From Flavobacterium sedimenticola (GTDB lineage Bacteria; Bacteroidota; Bacteroidia; Flavobacteriales; Flavobacteriaceae): a stretch of 64,000 bases of DNA. The notes under the pieces were generated by a model. That model was not told where the DNA came from. It saw only the letters and a list, made by a program, of their open reading frames with translations, and made no database searches. The stretch covers positions 1 to 64,000 of the forward strand of contig NZ_JASGBP010000006.1 of assembly GCF_030053345.1 (NCBI RefSeq), read 5' to 3'. Position 1 is the stretch's first letter, and the number at the start of each line of letters is the position of its first letter. Both the position numbers and the translations under genes were made by a program. Below, one piece after another: positions 17,004-26,572 of this stretch.

Positions 17004-19199
17004 TTACTTCATAAAACCGCCACCCGATTGGTTTTTCTCAATGTTGATTTCGGTGTTTTCTTTTTTCAAAGACAAATCTCCAAAATTATAGGTCAACGAT
17101 ATTCGGAAGGTTCTGGTGTCCTGTTTTTGGTAAAACTTAGTTTCCAAATTGGTCGAAGAAACCAAAGCATTTACCTCGTTTTTATTGAACACATCAAAAC
17201 AATGCAAGCCGATTTTCAGGTTTTTGTTCAGGAAGTCTTTGTTGAACGAAATGTCAAACTGCTGAATCGGTTTGGTAATTTGATAGATTTCCCAAGTGCC
17301 TTTCGGTAAAATGAAATACGACATGGAGTTTTTGATATCCCAAGGCAAAATAAATTGTGCTTGTGCCGAGAAGTTCCAAATCGGTTTGTTCTCAAATGAA
17401 AAAGTATAGCCTTCCGTGGTGGTTTTGATGTAATTCACATTTAAGAAAATATAATTCATCTTATCCATGTTATTCATACGCTTTTGAAACTCTTCTTTAC
17501 CTTTAAAGAAGTAATCCAATGGCACCGGAAACGAAGCAAACAAGCTCATGGTTTTGACTTTGTCAAACTGTTGGAAAGTTTGGTTGCTTACCAATTCGCC
17601 CGGTTCGGCAGTGAAAATAAAATTGTTTCTGTCTCGAGCAATGGTATAATTTCCACCGATATTTACAAATTGAAACGCCGTCAGTTTCAACTCGAAGTTG
17701 TCAAAAAACGCCGGATCCAAAAACGGATTTCCTTGCGAGGTGTTGTATTGGTCGAAGTTGGCAAAATTATTCGGGTCCAATACATTGTAATCGGCTTGGA
17801 AAATTTTCTTGGAGTACGAAGCCGACAAGTTCATATTTTCGCTAAACTCATACAAAGCACTCGCATTCGGGAAAAAATTTGAGTTCGTAAAGTTGACTTT
17901 GGTTTCATTGCCTTCCTGAATGGCCAAACGATCTACTTTATAATCTTCAAAACGCAAACCGGCGGTCAAACTCAATTTTTTGAATTTTTTTCGCGCTTCT
18001 ACATAAAAAGCCAAGTTGGTTTCATCGTAATCAAAATCGATGACACTGTTTACGGGGGAATTCAAATTGTAAATACCTTTGTCTTCTACTTTGATATAAT
18101 TGAATTTTCCACCCGTATTTAACGAGAAATCCAACTTTTTAAACGGAATGGTAAAATCATATTTCAAATAATAATTAGCCAAATTAAAGTCGATTTTTCC
18201 ATTATAGTAGGTGGCATCGCCATTGTTTTGTCCGACAGAAGTCGTGTTGGGCGTGCGATTAAAGAAGTTGCTGTAAGCCGTGACATCAAAGGCTCTGCCT
18301 AAGGTGTCGAGTTTTGTTTTGTATTGCAAACTCAGTTCGTTTACACTATTTTTCATTTTCGATAAACCATTGTTGTAAAAATCAATTCCGGTTCCGGCCG
18401 TACGGGCTTTGCTGGTAATGCGATCGTTGCCCAAATTCAAATTATAGTTGAATAAAAGATTCGACTTTTCATTGATTTTGTAATTGGTTCCGGTTCGCCA
18501 ATAAAAATTACGATTGGTGAATTGTGCAAAATTCTTTTGAAACAAATGTTCATCCGGATCAAAAGAGGTAAAGGTTTGATCATTATTGTTTTTGCTTTCG
18601 CTGTCGATGTAGTTGTACCCAATCATGGTTTGCCAACTCAAGTCTTTCACCTTTCCGTTTAATAAAATTTGCGGACTCGGTTTTTGGTATTCATTAAAAT
18701 TGTAATTGATGTTAAAACTGGCGTTAATGCCTTTTTTACGTTTACTGCTGGTTACGATATTGATGATGGAACCGCTGGCATCGGCATCAAAAGAAGCGCC
18801 GGGATTGTAAATGAGTTCCACTTTCTCAATGGCGTTGGCCGGTAAAGTAGCCAAGTAGTTTTGCAAATCATTTCCGCTCAAGGAACTCGGAGCGCCATCA
18901 ATATAAATAGTAACGCCTTTACTGTTTAAAGTAATGGTTCCGGTGGGCGAGGTAATTACGCCGGGAATTTTTTTTACGGCTTCCAAACTACTGCCACTGT
19001 TGAGCATGGCATTGTCGCGCACACTAATGGTGGTTTTGTCGGATTCGACTTTAAGGTACTGTTTTTTGTTGCCGTAAACAGTAACTTCTTTTAATTCGTT
19101 GGGGTTTTCGGAAGCTTTGTTTTCGTCTGTTTTCGGTGCTTCCTGTGCAAAAAGCATACTCGTAAAGAGCAAGCATAAGGTAATGCTTAGTGATTTCAT
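17004..19199 (-). CDS. TonB-dependent receptor-like outer-membrane beta-barrel protein
   Basis: The start at 19199 (MKSLSITLCLLFTSMLFAQ) gives a signal peptide; an upstream start would put 18 residues before it. The 731-residue protein has a plug-like domain at about 40-140 (VTVYGNKKQYLKVESDKTT, IYIDGAPSSLSGNDLQNYL, VELIYNPGASFDADASGSI) followed by a large barrel, the layout of the PF14905 outer-membrane beta-barrel family. It ends in NQSGGGFMK, without the usual terminal aromatic residue. The substrate is unknown, and no SusD or iron-uptake gene is adjacent. Confidence 0.88.
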   Translation of the reverse strand: MKSLSITLCLLFTSMLFAQEAPKTDENKASENPNELKEVTVYGNKKQYLKVESDKTTISVRDNAMLNSGSSLEAVKKIPGVITSPTGTITLNSKGVTIYIDGAPSSLSGNDLQNYLATLPANAIEKVELIYNPGASFDADASGSIINIVTSSKRKKGINASFNINYNFNEYQKPSPQILLNGKVKDLSWQTMIGYNYIDSESKNNNDQTFTSFDPDEHLFQKNFAQFTNRNFYWRTGTNYKINEKSNLLFNYNLNLGNDRITSKARTAGTGIDFYNNGLSKMKNSVNELSLQYKTKLDTLGRAFDVTAYSNFFNRTPNTTSVGQNNGDATYYNGKIDFNLANYYLKYDFTIPFKKLDFSLNTGGKFNYIKVEDKGIYNLNSPVNSVIDFDYDETNLAFYVEARKKFKKLSLTAGLRFEDYKVDRLAIQEGNETKVNFTNSNFFPNASALYEFSENMNLSASYSKKIFQADYNVLDPNNFANFDQYNTSQGNPFLDPAFFDNFELKLTAFQFVNIGGNYTIARDRNNFIFTAEPGELVSNQTFQQFDKVKTMSLFASFPVPLDYFFKGKEEFQKRMNNMDKMNYIFLNVNYIKTTTEGYTFSFENKPIWNFSAQAQFILPWDIKNSMSYFILPKGTWEIYQITKPIQQFDISFNKDFLNKNLKIGLHCFDVFNKNEVNALVSSTNLETKFYQKQDTRTFRISLTYNFGDLSLKKENTEINIEKNQSGGGFMK

Positions 19200-19276
19200 T
19201 GGTGATTGATTGTTTGATTGATGATTGTCATGTAAGACTTTCGGAACAACCAAATGTTACACCATCAATGAAATTT

Positions 19277-19414
19277 TTAGCAAATATTTTCGGAAGGTAC
19301 AAGAATGCTTTTAGGAACTTCAATGTTGCAGCGACCCGGACCGCATCGCAATCGCTTTGGACCACAAGAAGTTAGAAAGCCGGAGAGCAAAAGTAAAATA
19401 AGCAGTTTTTTCAT
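19277..19414 (-). CDS. Small lipoprotein (45 residues)
   Basis: This short frame begins ATG AAA AAA CTG at 19414, eight bases after the GH3 stop, and ends TAA at 19277. The product begins MKKLLILLLLSGFLTSCGPK, a lipoprotein signal with lipobox L-T-S-C, so a mature tail of about 29 residues is anchored by its cysteine. The tail is basic and cysteine-containing (RLRCGPGRCNIEV). Tight spacing after GH3 suggests co-transcription. Function is unknown. The lipobox and position make it convincing despite its size. Confidence 0.72.
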   Translation of the reverse strand: MKKLLILLLLSGFLTSCGPKRLRCGPGRCNIEVPKSILVPSENIC

Positions 19415-19421
19415 TTGCGAT

Positions 19422-20954
19422 TTACAGTTTGGTATTTATATTTTGTTGCATTTGCAGCAATTGTTCTAAATAATCGCGTTGATTGGACAATCTCGGAATT
19501 TTGTGTTGTCCGCCGAGTTTGTTGTTTTCTTTGAGCCAATCGTAAAATAAATTTTCTCGGGCGACGTTAATTTTGAGTTCATTGAGCGTCATATTGTTGT
19601 AGCGTTTCGCCTCATAATCGGAATTGACCGATTGGATATTTTCGTCCAATGTTTTTTGAAATAAAGTTATGCTTTCCGGACGCTTCTTGAATTCGATCAT
19701 CCATTCGTGGGCGCCTTTTTCTTTACCGTCCATAAAAATCGGCGCTACGGTATAATCAATGACTTCACAATTCAATGCCGAACAAGTTTTCGCAATGGCG
19801 GTATCGGTGTTTTCAATCATTAATTCCTCACCAAAAACATTAATATGGTGTTTGGTTCGGCCGGAAACGCGAATGCGATACGGACTCAAAGATGTAAACC
19901 GCACGGTATCGCCTATCATATAACGCCATAAGCCGGAGTTGGTGGTAATGACCATGGCGTAATTTTTAAACAATTCCACTTCCGACAAACGCACTATTTT
20001 TTGATTTGGCGTCCCAAATGTATCCATCGGAATAAACTCATAGAAAATCCCGTAATCCAACATTAACAATAAGTCGTTGGAATAATTCAAGTCCTGAATA
20101 GCGAAGAATCCTTCCGAAGCATTGTAAATTTCATAATATTTGAAATCGGATTTCGGCAAAATCTTTTTGTACTGTTCGCGATAGGGTTCAAAACTTACGC
20201 CACCGTGAAAATACACTTCTAAATTCGGCCATAAGTCAAATAGGTTTTCTTTACCGGTTTCGGTTAAAATTCGGTTCAACAAAACCAACATCCACGAAGG
20301 CACGCCGGCAAAACTGGTCACGTTTTCGGTTTTAGTTTCGTTGATAATCGCCGTGAGTTTGCTTTCCCATTCGCTCATCAGTGAGACCTTGTTGCTGGGT
20401 GTACTGCTGAATTCGGCCCACATCGGCATGTTTTCGATTAGAATGGCCGACAAATCGCCGAAGAACGTATTGTTGTTTTCGTATATCTGCGAACTGCCGC
20501 CCAGACGCAAACTTTTGCCCAAAAACATCTCCGAATTCTCGTTGTTGTTCAAATACATGCACAACAAATCCTTACTGGCTTTGTAGTGACAGTCTTCCAG
20601 CGCTTCGCTGCTCACCGGAATGAACTTGCTCTTGGCATTGGTAGTACCGCTCGATTTGGCAAACCATTTGATGGGTGTGTTCCAAAAAATATTCTGATAG
20701 CCTTTGCGCGTTTCCTCAATCATCGGTTCTAAATCCTCGTAGGAAGAAACCGGAATGCGCTCGGCAAAAGTTTCGTAGGATTTGATACTCTCAAAATCGT
20801 ACTTTTTCCCGATAACTGTTTCGTCGCAATTCCGAATCAAATTCATCAGCAACTCTTGTTGCACTTCATTCGGATATTTTAAAAACAACTCAATTTGATG
20901 AATGCGTTGTTTTAAAACCCAGGAAGCGATAGAATTAATAATCGGAAACGGCAT
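19422..20954 (-). CDS. GH3 auxin-responsive promoter family protein
   Basis: A 510-residue protein of the GH3 family of acyl-adenylating enzymes (ANL fold). In plants these conjugate amino acids to auxin or jasmonate; the bacterial substrates are unknown. The N-terminal KSSGTTNAKSKFIPVSSE loop is the nucleotide-binding motif, followed by YNASEGFFAIQD and YRIRVSGRTKHHINVFGE, the typical hinge region. No signal peptide is present. It is probably co-transcribed with the small lipoprotein immediately downstream. Assignment to family is firm; the reaction is not. Confidence 0.9.
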   Translation of the reverse strand: MPFPIINSIASWVLKQRIHQIELFLKYPNEVQQELLMNLIRNCDETVIGKKYDFESIKSYETFAERIPVSSYEDLEPMIEETRKGYQNIFWNTPIKWFAKSSGTTNAKSKFIPVSSEALEDCHYKASKDLLCMYLNNNENSEMFLGKSLRLGGSSQIYENNNTFFGDLSAILIENMPMWAEFSSTPSNKVSLMSEWESKLTAIINETKTENVTSFAGVPSWMLVLLNRILTETGKENLFDLWPNLEVYFHGGVSFEPYREQYKKILPKSDFKYYEIYNASEGFFAIQDLNYSNDLLLMLDYGIFYEFIPMDTFGTPNQKIVRLSEVELFKNYAMVITTNSGLWRYMIGDTVRFTSLSPYRIRVSGRTKHHINVFGEELMIENTDTAIAKTCSALNCEVIDYTVAPIFMDGKEKGAHEWMIEFKKRPESITLFQKTLDENIQSVNSDYEAKRYNNMTLNELKINVARENLFYDWLKENNKLGGQHKIPRLSNQRDYLEQLLQMQQNINTKL

Positions 20955-21181
20955 GATTTAATTGAGGATTATGAATTGCAAATTAGGCATAATAATCATA
21001 GGCTAAAATAGAAAATAATTCCTAAAGTTGTAGTTTAATCTGAACTATTGCCGCAGGTCATACGAAATTTTAGTTCCTTACGAAAATAAAGCATTCTTAA
21101 CGCCATCAATAGACAAAAATTCAATCTTGAAATTTTTTAATAATAAAATTTGTATAATTGTCATTGATAAAAAAATTAAAA

Positions 21182-22729
21182 ATGAAAAAAGGTTTTCTGG
21201 TTTTATTCTGGTTTTGTTCGCTGATAACTCATTCACAAAGTAATGACTTGGCTTCTATTTCTACGGGAAAGTTTTTAGGTTTTTCTGCGCTTTTCAATGA
21301 AGAGGAAGCGCTTTTCGGATATTTAGCAATTTATTCTAAAGGAAAAGAATCTCCTACTACAGAAAAATTTGAATACGTTTATTTTGATAAAAATTTGAAT
21401 AAGGTTGCCAATAACGATTTTGTTGCTCAAAATTATATTACAAGTTTCAGAACGTATATAAATATAAAAGGAAATATTGAATTGTATCCTGTTGTTGACA
21501 GTGAAAAATATGCCAAGGCCAAAAAACAAACTATTCCAACGGTTAAATTAATTAATCTAAAAGATAATTCAATAAGTGACCTTCCGGTTTTTTCATATGA
21601 GGATGATAAATTGGTTACATTGGATGCCAATTTATCTGAAAAAGATAGAGAAGATTTTTTAAGGAAGTTTTTAAGATCAAATGATTACCTACCCAGGACA
21701 GAGGTGAACTTTCTCAAAGACGAATCTATTTTCATTTTAAAATACAAGCATGATCCATATAAAGGATTGAAATTTGATTACGGTATTATTAAATACGACA
21801 GTAATAAAAATGAATTGTGGCGGTTTGAATTTAATAAGGATAAAAAAGCTAAAATAGATCAAACAATTGATATTATATATTTTGATTCTGAGAATATTTA
21901 CTTGACGGAAAAGACAACAGTAAAAAAAGATGTCACATTTAAGTTGATAAAAATTAACTTAAAAACCGGTTTGAAAGAGATAGAAGTGCCAATCACTAAT
22001 TATTCTGAACATTCCATAAAAAGCTTGAGAATTTTTAACAACAGAGTTGATAACATTTACAATAAAAGAAAGTTTGATGACAAGATAGTATTTGTTGGAC
22101 AAATTATTGAGAGTTTGTATAGCGGAACAGATAAAGGCTGTTTCAGAATGATTATCGATAAAAAAACAAATGAAGTTCAGTTTGATAACTTGTATTATTC
22201 ACAAATACAAGGCTTTATAAATTCCAAAATTCCATCGGCAAACGCTGAAGGATACTGGTTGGTGCCAAGAGATTTTTATTTCTTCCAAGATGGAAGCATT
22301 GGGTTTATGTTTGAAAAGTTCAAAGGAGGAGGTGTTTCTGTGATGGGTATTGGAGGAAAGATTAAAACAGCAGACTTGGTCTATGTGGAGACGAATGAAA
22401 GCTTTGTGCCGAAGACAGCCAAAGTTTTTGAAAAGGATATTACTAAAGGCTTCACAAATTCAGATTATTTATTCTCACAGTATGGAAAAGAAATAGATGA
22501 TGTGGTCTTTTTTTACAAAGACTTTCAGAAAGATTCAGACGGGGAAAAGAATTGGAATTTATATATTAATACCCTTAGATCAGGAGTTATCAATAGTGAA
22601 AAAATTCCGATTTCCTCCAAAACAAATACAATCCTTCCTTATGTGGCCAAGAATGGTTATGTTCTTTTGAGGGAATTTAATAAGGACAATAAATACAATG
22701 CTATTCGGTTGGAAAAACTCAATAATTAG
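21182..22729 (+). CDS. Uncharacterised secreted protein, tandem paralogue 1
   Basis: The ATG at 21182 (MKKGFLVLFWFCSLITHSQS) is preferred over a TTG eight codons upstream. The 515-residue product has a signal peptide and no transmembrane segment or lipobox, so it is probably periplasmic or surface-exposed. I do not recognise a catalytic motif. Repeated strand-rich segments with aromatic-aspartate turns (FEYVYFDKNLNKVANNDF, KNWNLYINTL) hint at a beta-propeller-like fold. The next gene is a clear paralogue, roughly half identical at both ends (EKIPISSKTNT versus EKIPISSKENT). The DNA is visibly more AT-rich than the genes on both sides. Confidence 0.78.
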   Translation: MKKGFLVLFWFCSLITHSQSNDLASISTGKFLGFSALFNEEEALFGYLAIYSKGKESPTTEKFEYVYFDKNLNKVANNDFVAQNYITSFRTYINIKGNIELYPVVDSEKYAKAKKQTIPTVKLINLKDNSISDLPVFSYEDDKLVTLDANLSEKDREDFLRKFLRSNDYLPRTEVNFLKDESIFILKYKHDPYKGLKFDYGIIKYDSNKNELWRFEFNKDKKAKIDQTIDIIYFDSENIYLTEKTTVKKDVTFKLIKINLKTGLKEIEVPITNYSEHSIKSLRIFNNRVDNIYNKRKFDDKIVFVGQIIESLYSGTDKGCFRMIIDKKTNEVQFDNLYYSQIQGFINSKIPSANAEGYWLVPRDFYFFQDGSIGFMFEKFKGGGVSVMGIGGKIKTADLVYVETNESFVPKTAKVFEKDITKGFTNSDYLFSQYGKEIDDVVFFYKDFQKDSDGEKNWNLYINTLRSGVINSEKIPISSKTNTILPYVAKNGYVLLREFNKDNKYNAIRLEKLNN

Positions 22730-22820
22730 AGTTCAGCTTGTAAAAATCTGACACGTCAAATAATTTAGGCATATTTCGTCCATAGACATAGTGATAATTT
22801 TAAAATATTAAAGTTTCTAC

Positions 22821-24365
22821 ATGAAAAAAGTTTACGTTTTCCTTTTGCTGATTTTAAGCACCATTAATTATGGTCAAAACAAAGATTTGGCGTCGTTGTC
22901 TAACGGGTCACTTATCAACTTCAGTCCGCTGTATAATGAAAATGAGCAACTATTTGGTTATATAGTTTTGTTTGGTAAAGGAAAAATATCAGACGTAGAA
23001 CAAAAATTTGAATTTGTTTTCTTGGACAAGAATCTCAATAAAGTTGCAAACAAAGATTTTGAGGCTGAAATTTCCGTTTATAATTACAAGTTTGGGGTAA
23101 ACAATAAAAATCAAATTATTTTATATCCTGATTACAAAGATTTTTTTTCCTCAAAAAAAGAGAGGGATAGAACCATAATCGCGAAGGAGCGTTTGATTGA
23201 TTTAAAGAGCAATACAGTAACCATCTTAAATAACTATTGTTACACTGACAAACAAATTGTAGTATGTAATGAAACAACAACAGTTGGAGAAAAAAAACAA
23301 GCAGCCAAAGATTTGTCTAAAGATTTGGGGTATGCTTATTACTCAAGGGTAGAACAATTGGAGGATGATTCTTTTTTAGTGCATGAAACTAGTTCAAAGA
23401 ATAAGGGCTTTTACTTTGAAAATAAATACACGCTTTTTAGTCCTGAAAAGAAAGTAATGTGGACATATGAATTACCTAAAGACATCAAGAAAGACGACAG
23501 GGTTTACATTGAGACGATATATTTTGATAAAGAATATTGGAATTTCATAGAAACTAATATTCATAAAGACAAAGCAACATTCAAGTTTGTCCGCATTAAT
23601 TTAAAAACTGGTCAAAAACTAATAGAGGAGTATTTACCCGAATCTAAAAACAGGAGTTATTATAGTTTGTTCAGATTTGGAGGACAAAAAGGCGGTATAT
23701 ACAATAAAAAGGACTTTGATGATAAACTTATCATTATGGGGATTTTAATTGATAGTGAAGAAAAGCAAAACCGGATAGGCTTTTACAAAGTAGAAGTAGA
23801 CAAAATAAAAAATAAAATTTCAATAGTTGATATGCCATTTACAGACGCTAAGTCATTTTTACCTAAAATAAATGAAAAGGGTGTTGTTGAAAATGGTTAT
23901 AAGCTTCAGATTCGCGATCTTTTTATCTTAAAAAACGGCGAAGTTGGATTGTTGTTTGAAAAGTTCAAATACAGCTATATTCCCATGGCAGGAAGCATTC
24001 CAAAAGCCACCGATTTAATTTGCTTTTTAGCCGATGAAAAATTTAAACTCAAAGAGGTTAAGACCTTTGAGAAAGATAAGTCATTAGCGGATATTGGAGA
24101 TTATTTGTATTCATATAACATTAACGACGATAGCGGCGTTGTTTTTTATTACAAGGACAAACAAAAAAATGAAGAAGGAGATAAAAACTGGAATTTATAT
24201 ATTTCGGTTTATAAAAACGGCAAATTTTCACAAGAGAAAATTCCGATTTCCTCAAAAGAGAATACCATATTTCCATACATAGCTAAAGAGGGTTACATTC
24301 TTTTAAGAGAATACAACAAGAACTCAAAATACAATGGTATTCGATTGGAAAGATTGAATTTTTAA
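22821..24365 (+). CDS. Uncharacterised secreted protein, tandem paralogue 2
   Basis: A 514-residue protein with signal peptide MKKVYVFLLLILSTINYGQ. It aligns end to end with the preceding gene (NKDLASLSNGSLINFSPLYN, FEFVFLDKNLNKVANKDF, YILLREYNKNSKYNGIRLE), so the pair arose by duplication. The start lies 91 bases after the first copy's stop. Its stop overlaps the convergent M48 protease gene by four bases, leaving no room for a terminator. Function is unknown, and no metal or catalytic triad motif is apparent. Confidence 0.8.
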   Translation: MKKVYVFLLLILSTINYGQNKDLASLSNGSLINFSPLYNENEQLFGYIVLFGKGKISDVEQKFEFVFLDKNLNKVANKDFEAEISVYNYKFGVNNKNQIILYPDYKDFFSSKKERDRTIIAKERLIDLKSNTVTILNNYCYTDKQIVVCNETTTVGEKKQAAKDLSKDLGYAYYSRVEQLEDDSFLVHETSSKNKGFYFENKYTLFSPEKKVMWTYELPKDIKKDDRVYIETIYFDKEYWNFIETNIHKDKATFKFVRINLKTGQKLIEEYLPESKNRSYYSLFRFGGQKGGIYNKKDFDDKLIIMGILIDSEEKQNRIGFYKVEVDKIKNKISIVDMPFTDAKSFLPKINEKGVVENGYKLQIRDLFILKNGEVGLLFEKFKYSYIPMAGSIPKATDLICFLADEKFKLKEVKTFEKDKSLADIGDYLYSYNINDDSGVVFYYKDKQKNEEGDKNWNLYISVYKNGKFSQEKIPISSKENTIFPYIAKEGYILLREYNKNSKYNGIRLERLNF

Positions 24366-25687
24366 TGATTCTCCGACGAATAAAAATCAGCAATTTTTTT
24401 TATTTCATCTAAATTTAAGTTCCACATAAAACTCAGAAATAGCTGGTAACTTTCAGATTGTTCTTGAGGCGAAACTCTGTCCAAGTATCGGTTTAGGGTA
24501 TAATTCTTTCGTGCTTCATAAATCTTAGTAAAAGATTTTCCCAGCCATTCGCTAAAAAAGGCAGTATTAACTTTGTCCCTTTCCAAGTACAGTAGTGCTG
24601 CATAAATTGAAAGACCATAGTCTTCATTGAAATATAAGTTCGGGACAGTTTCCAAGTAGGCAATTTTAGCTAGTTTTTTATATAATTCCGGATTCGGATT
24701 ATAGGCTTTGGTTTCCGATTTTACCTCCGGAAATAACGATAAAATTCGGGCTATTCTGGTTTCTGTTTCAGGATGGGAAGCAATCGAATCGGTGTCGATT
24801 TTCTCTGTAAATTTAGAATAATCATAACTTGAAAAATCTTCTTTTTGAAGCCATTTTTCATTAAAAGGTTGGGTGGCTAAATCAAAGTACTTTTTATATA
24901 CGGTTTCAGATAACCCAGCCGGCTTTATCGAATCATATCGTTGCATCAACTTCATTGCAGATAAATATTCGCTCTTAGAGTAATTTGTTTTTCTGTATAA
25001 AACATAACCTAATGAGTCGGCTTGCAATTCTTGTTGTTTGGCTCTGTTCCCTTTATCATAAAGGCGTTCGCGAAAGAGCGTCAAAGCTTTATCACTAACG
25101 CTGTATTTTTCTTTTTTCAGTTCGGATATTCGTCTTTTTGTATTTTTCTCTTCTAAAAAGTCTCTTTCTTTCTTTTTTAAGCTATGCTCCAGTACTTTGT
25201 GGGCAATTTCATGAGACAAAACACCCGCAAATTGGTCTTCGTTGTCTAACCAATAAAAAAGACCAAGATTCAAAACAAAAGTTCCGTCGGTTATACAAAA
25301 AGCATTCAGAGAGTGACTCTTAGAAATTAGAATTTTAAATTTTGTGTCTTTAAGTTCAGGATTTCCTTTTTTGATTTCTTCTAAAACGTTTGAAGCGAAT
25401 TTGGTTATTTCGTCTTCGAAAATGAAGTTTCCTTTTTTGATTTGCGCTCCAAATTCCGTTGAAAACTCGGTATAAGAGTTGGAAATGTATTTGGCGAGCT
25501 TAGCATCGTATTTCGATTTTATCTCTTGGATATACCTTTCGTTGTCCGCTTTAAATTCTTTAAGAAAGGAATCCCTCTTGTCATTTTTTGTGGTGTCAAT
25601 AGGAGTGTATTTTTGCGAGTGCAAATTATATGACCAGAATACCAGAGTAATCAGAAGAAATATTATTTGGTGCTTTTTTTTAGTCAT
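24362..25687 (-). CDS. M48 family metalloprotease (secreted)
   Basis: The start at 25687 (MTKKKHQIIFLLITLVFWSY) gives a signal peptide and 441 residues; an upstream ATG would prefix 18 residues. The zinc motif HEIAH lies at 159-163 (VLSHEIAHKVLEHS), and the third ligand is probably E220 in QELQADSLGY, the ExxxD arrangement of M48 (BepA/HtpX/Ste24) peptidases. BepA-type members work in periplasmic outer-membrane quality control; there are no membrane helices here. It is convergent with the paralogue pair, overlapping it by four bases. It shares the AT-rich composition, perhaps because the three genes arrived or evolved together. Confidence 0.86.
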   Translation of the reverse strand: MTKKKHQIIFLLITLVFWSYNLHSQKYTPIDTTKNDKRDSFLKEFKADNERYIQEIKSKYDAKLAKYISNSYTEFSTEFGAQIKKGNFIFEDEITKFASNVLEEIKKGNPELKDTKFKILISKSHSLNAFCITDGTFVLNLGLFYWLDNEDQFAGVLSHEIAHKVLEHSLKKKERDFLEEKNTKRRISELKKEKYSVSDKALTLFRERLYDKGNRAKQQELQADSLGYVLYRKTNYSKSEYLSAMKLMQRYDSIKPAGLSETVYKKYFDLATQPFNEKWLQKEDFSSYDYSKFTEKIDTDSIASHPETETRIARILSLFPEVKSETKAYNPNPELYKKLAKIAYLETVPNLYFNEDYGLSIYAALLYLERDKVNTAFFSEWLGKSFTKIYEARKNYTLNRYLDRVSPQEQSESYQLFLSFMWNLNLDEIKKIADFYSSENH

Positions 25688-25744
25688 TCTACAAAACATT
25701 AATATTTTTACAATCAATTCAAAAATAATATTTTTTTCCATCCC

Positions 25745-26539
25745 ATGACTTACGAAGGCGTATTAACCAAAATGCAAACCGAATTCTCCAACCCAATTCA
25801 ATATTATTTGGTGTTTGAGAATAGTTTTTTAAGCTTGAATCAGCTGTTAGACAAATCGTTGGAAATCTCTTTTCAAGGCTATCAATGTTTGAATTGCGGT
25901 AAAAAGAAAAAGATTTTCCGCCAGGGATTTTGCTACGATTGCTTTATGAGTTCTGCGGCGGCAGGCGACTGGATTATGAAACCCGAATTGAGTACCGCGC
26001 ATTTAGACATCGAAGACCGCGATTTAGAGTATGAGAAGAAAGTCCAGTTGCAACCGCATATTGTGTATTTGGCCTTGTCGAGCGAAGTGAAAGTGGGTGT
26101 CACCCGCAAAACCCAAGTGCCCACACGTTGGATTGACCAAGGCGCGGTGCAGGCCGTTCCGATAGTAGAAGTACCGAATCGCTATTTGGCGGGGATTACC
26201 GAAGTGGCGCTCAAAAATTATTATGCCGATAAAACCAATTGGCAAAAAATGCTCAAAAACGAAGTGCCACAAATTGATTTAATGGCCGAACGATTACAAT
26301 TGGAAAACCGTATTCCAACCGAAGTACGAGAATTTTTTCATCCCAACCAAGAAGATTTGTATGAGTTGCACTATCCGGTGCTGCACTACCCAACCAAAGT
26401 CAGCAGTCTCAATTTAGACAAATCGCCCAATTTCTCCGGAAAACTCACCGGTATCAAAGGCCAATACTTACTCTTTGAAGACGGAACGGTTTTTAACGTC
26501 CGAACGTTTGAAGGTTATGTGGTGAGAATCAATATTTAA
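25745..26539 (+). CDS. DUF2797 domain-containing protein
   Basis: A 264-residue cytosolic protein with a cysteine cluster near the N-terminus (CLNCGKKKKI, then FCYDCF) that probably binds zinc. Then comes the DUF2797 core with HIVYLALSSEVKVGVTRKTQ and RWIDQGA, resembling the GIY-YIG nuclease-like fold: a tyrosine-containing strand followed by a VGVTR segment. Whether it cleaves nucleic acid is unknown. It is transcribed away from the M48 gene and ends at a bidirectional terminator. Confidence 0.85.
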   Translation: MTYEGVLTKMQTEFSNPIQYYLVFENSFLSLNQLLDKSLEISFQGYQCLNCGKKKKIFRQGFCYDCFMSSAAAGDWIMKPELSTAHLDIEDRDLEYEKKVQLQPHIVYLALSSEVKVGVTRKTQVPTRWIDQGAVQAVPIVEVPNRYLAGITEVALKNYYADKTNWQKMLKNEVPQIDLMAERLQLENRIPTEVREFFHPNQEDLYELHYPVLHYPTKVSSLNLDKSPNFSGKLTGIKGQYLLFEDGTVFNVRTFEGYVVRINI

Positions 26540-26540
26540 C

Positions 26541-26571
26541 AAAAAACCCTTTCTTTTGGAAAGGGTTTTTT
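26541..26571. terminator. Bidirectional terminator between DUF2797 and AsmA-like genes
   Basis: AAAAACCCTTTC (26542-26553) pairs with GAAAGGGTTTTT (26559-26570) between convergent genes. It is nearly the same stem as the one at 11693. Confidence 0.9.
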
Positions 26572-26572
26572 G

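Noticed and set aside
21182-25687. Toxin-immunity or defence island
   Set aside because: Both paralogues are of similar size and secreted, with no nuclease, toxin or immunity motif; only the M48 protease is recognisable.
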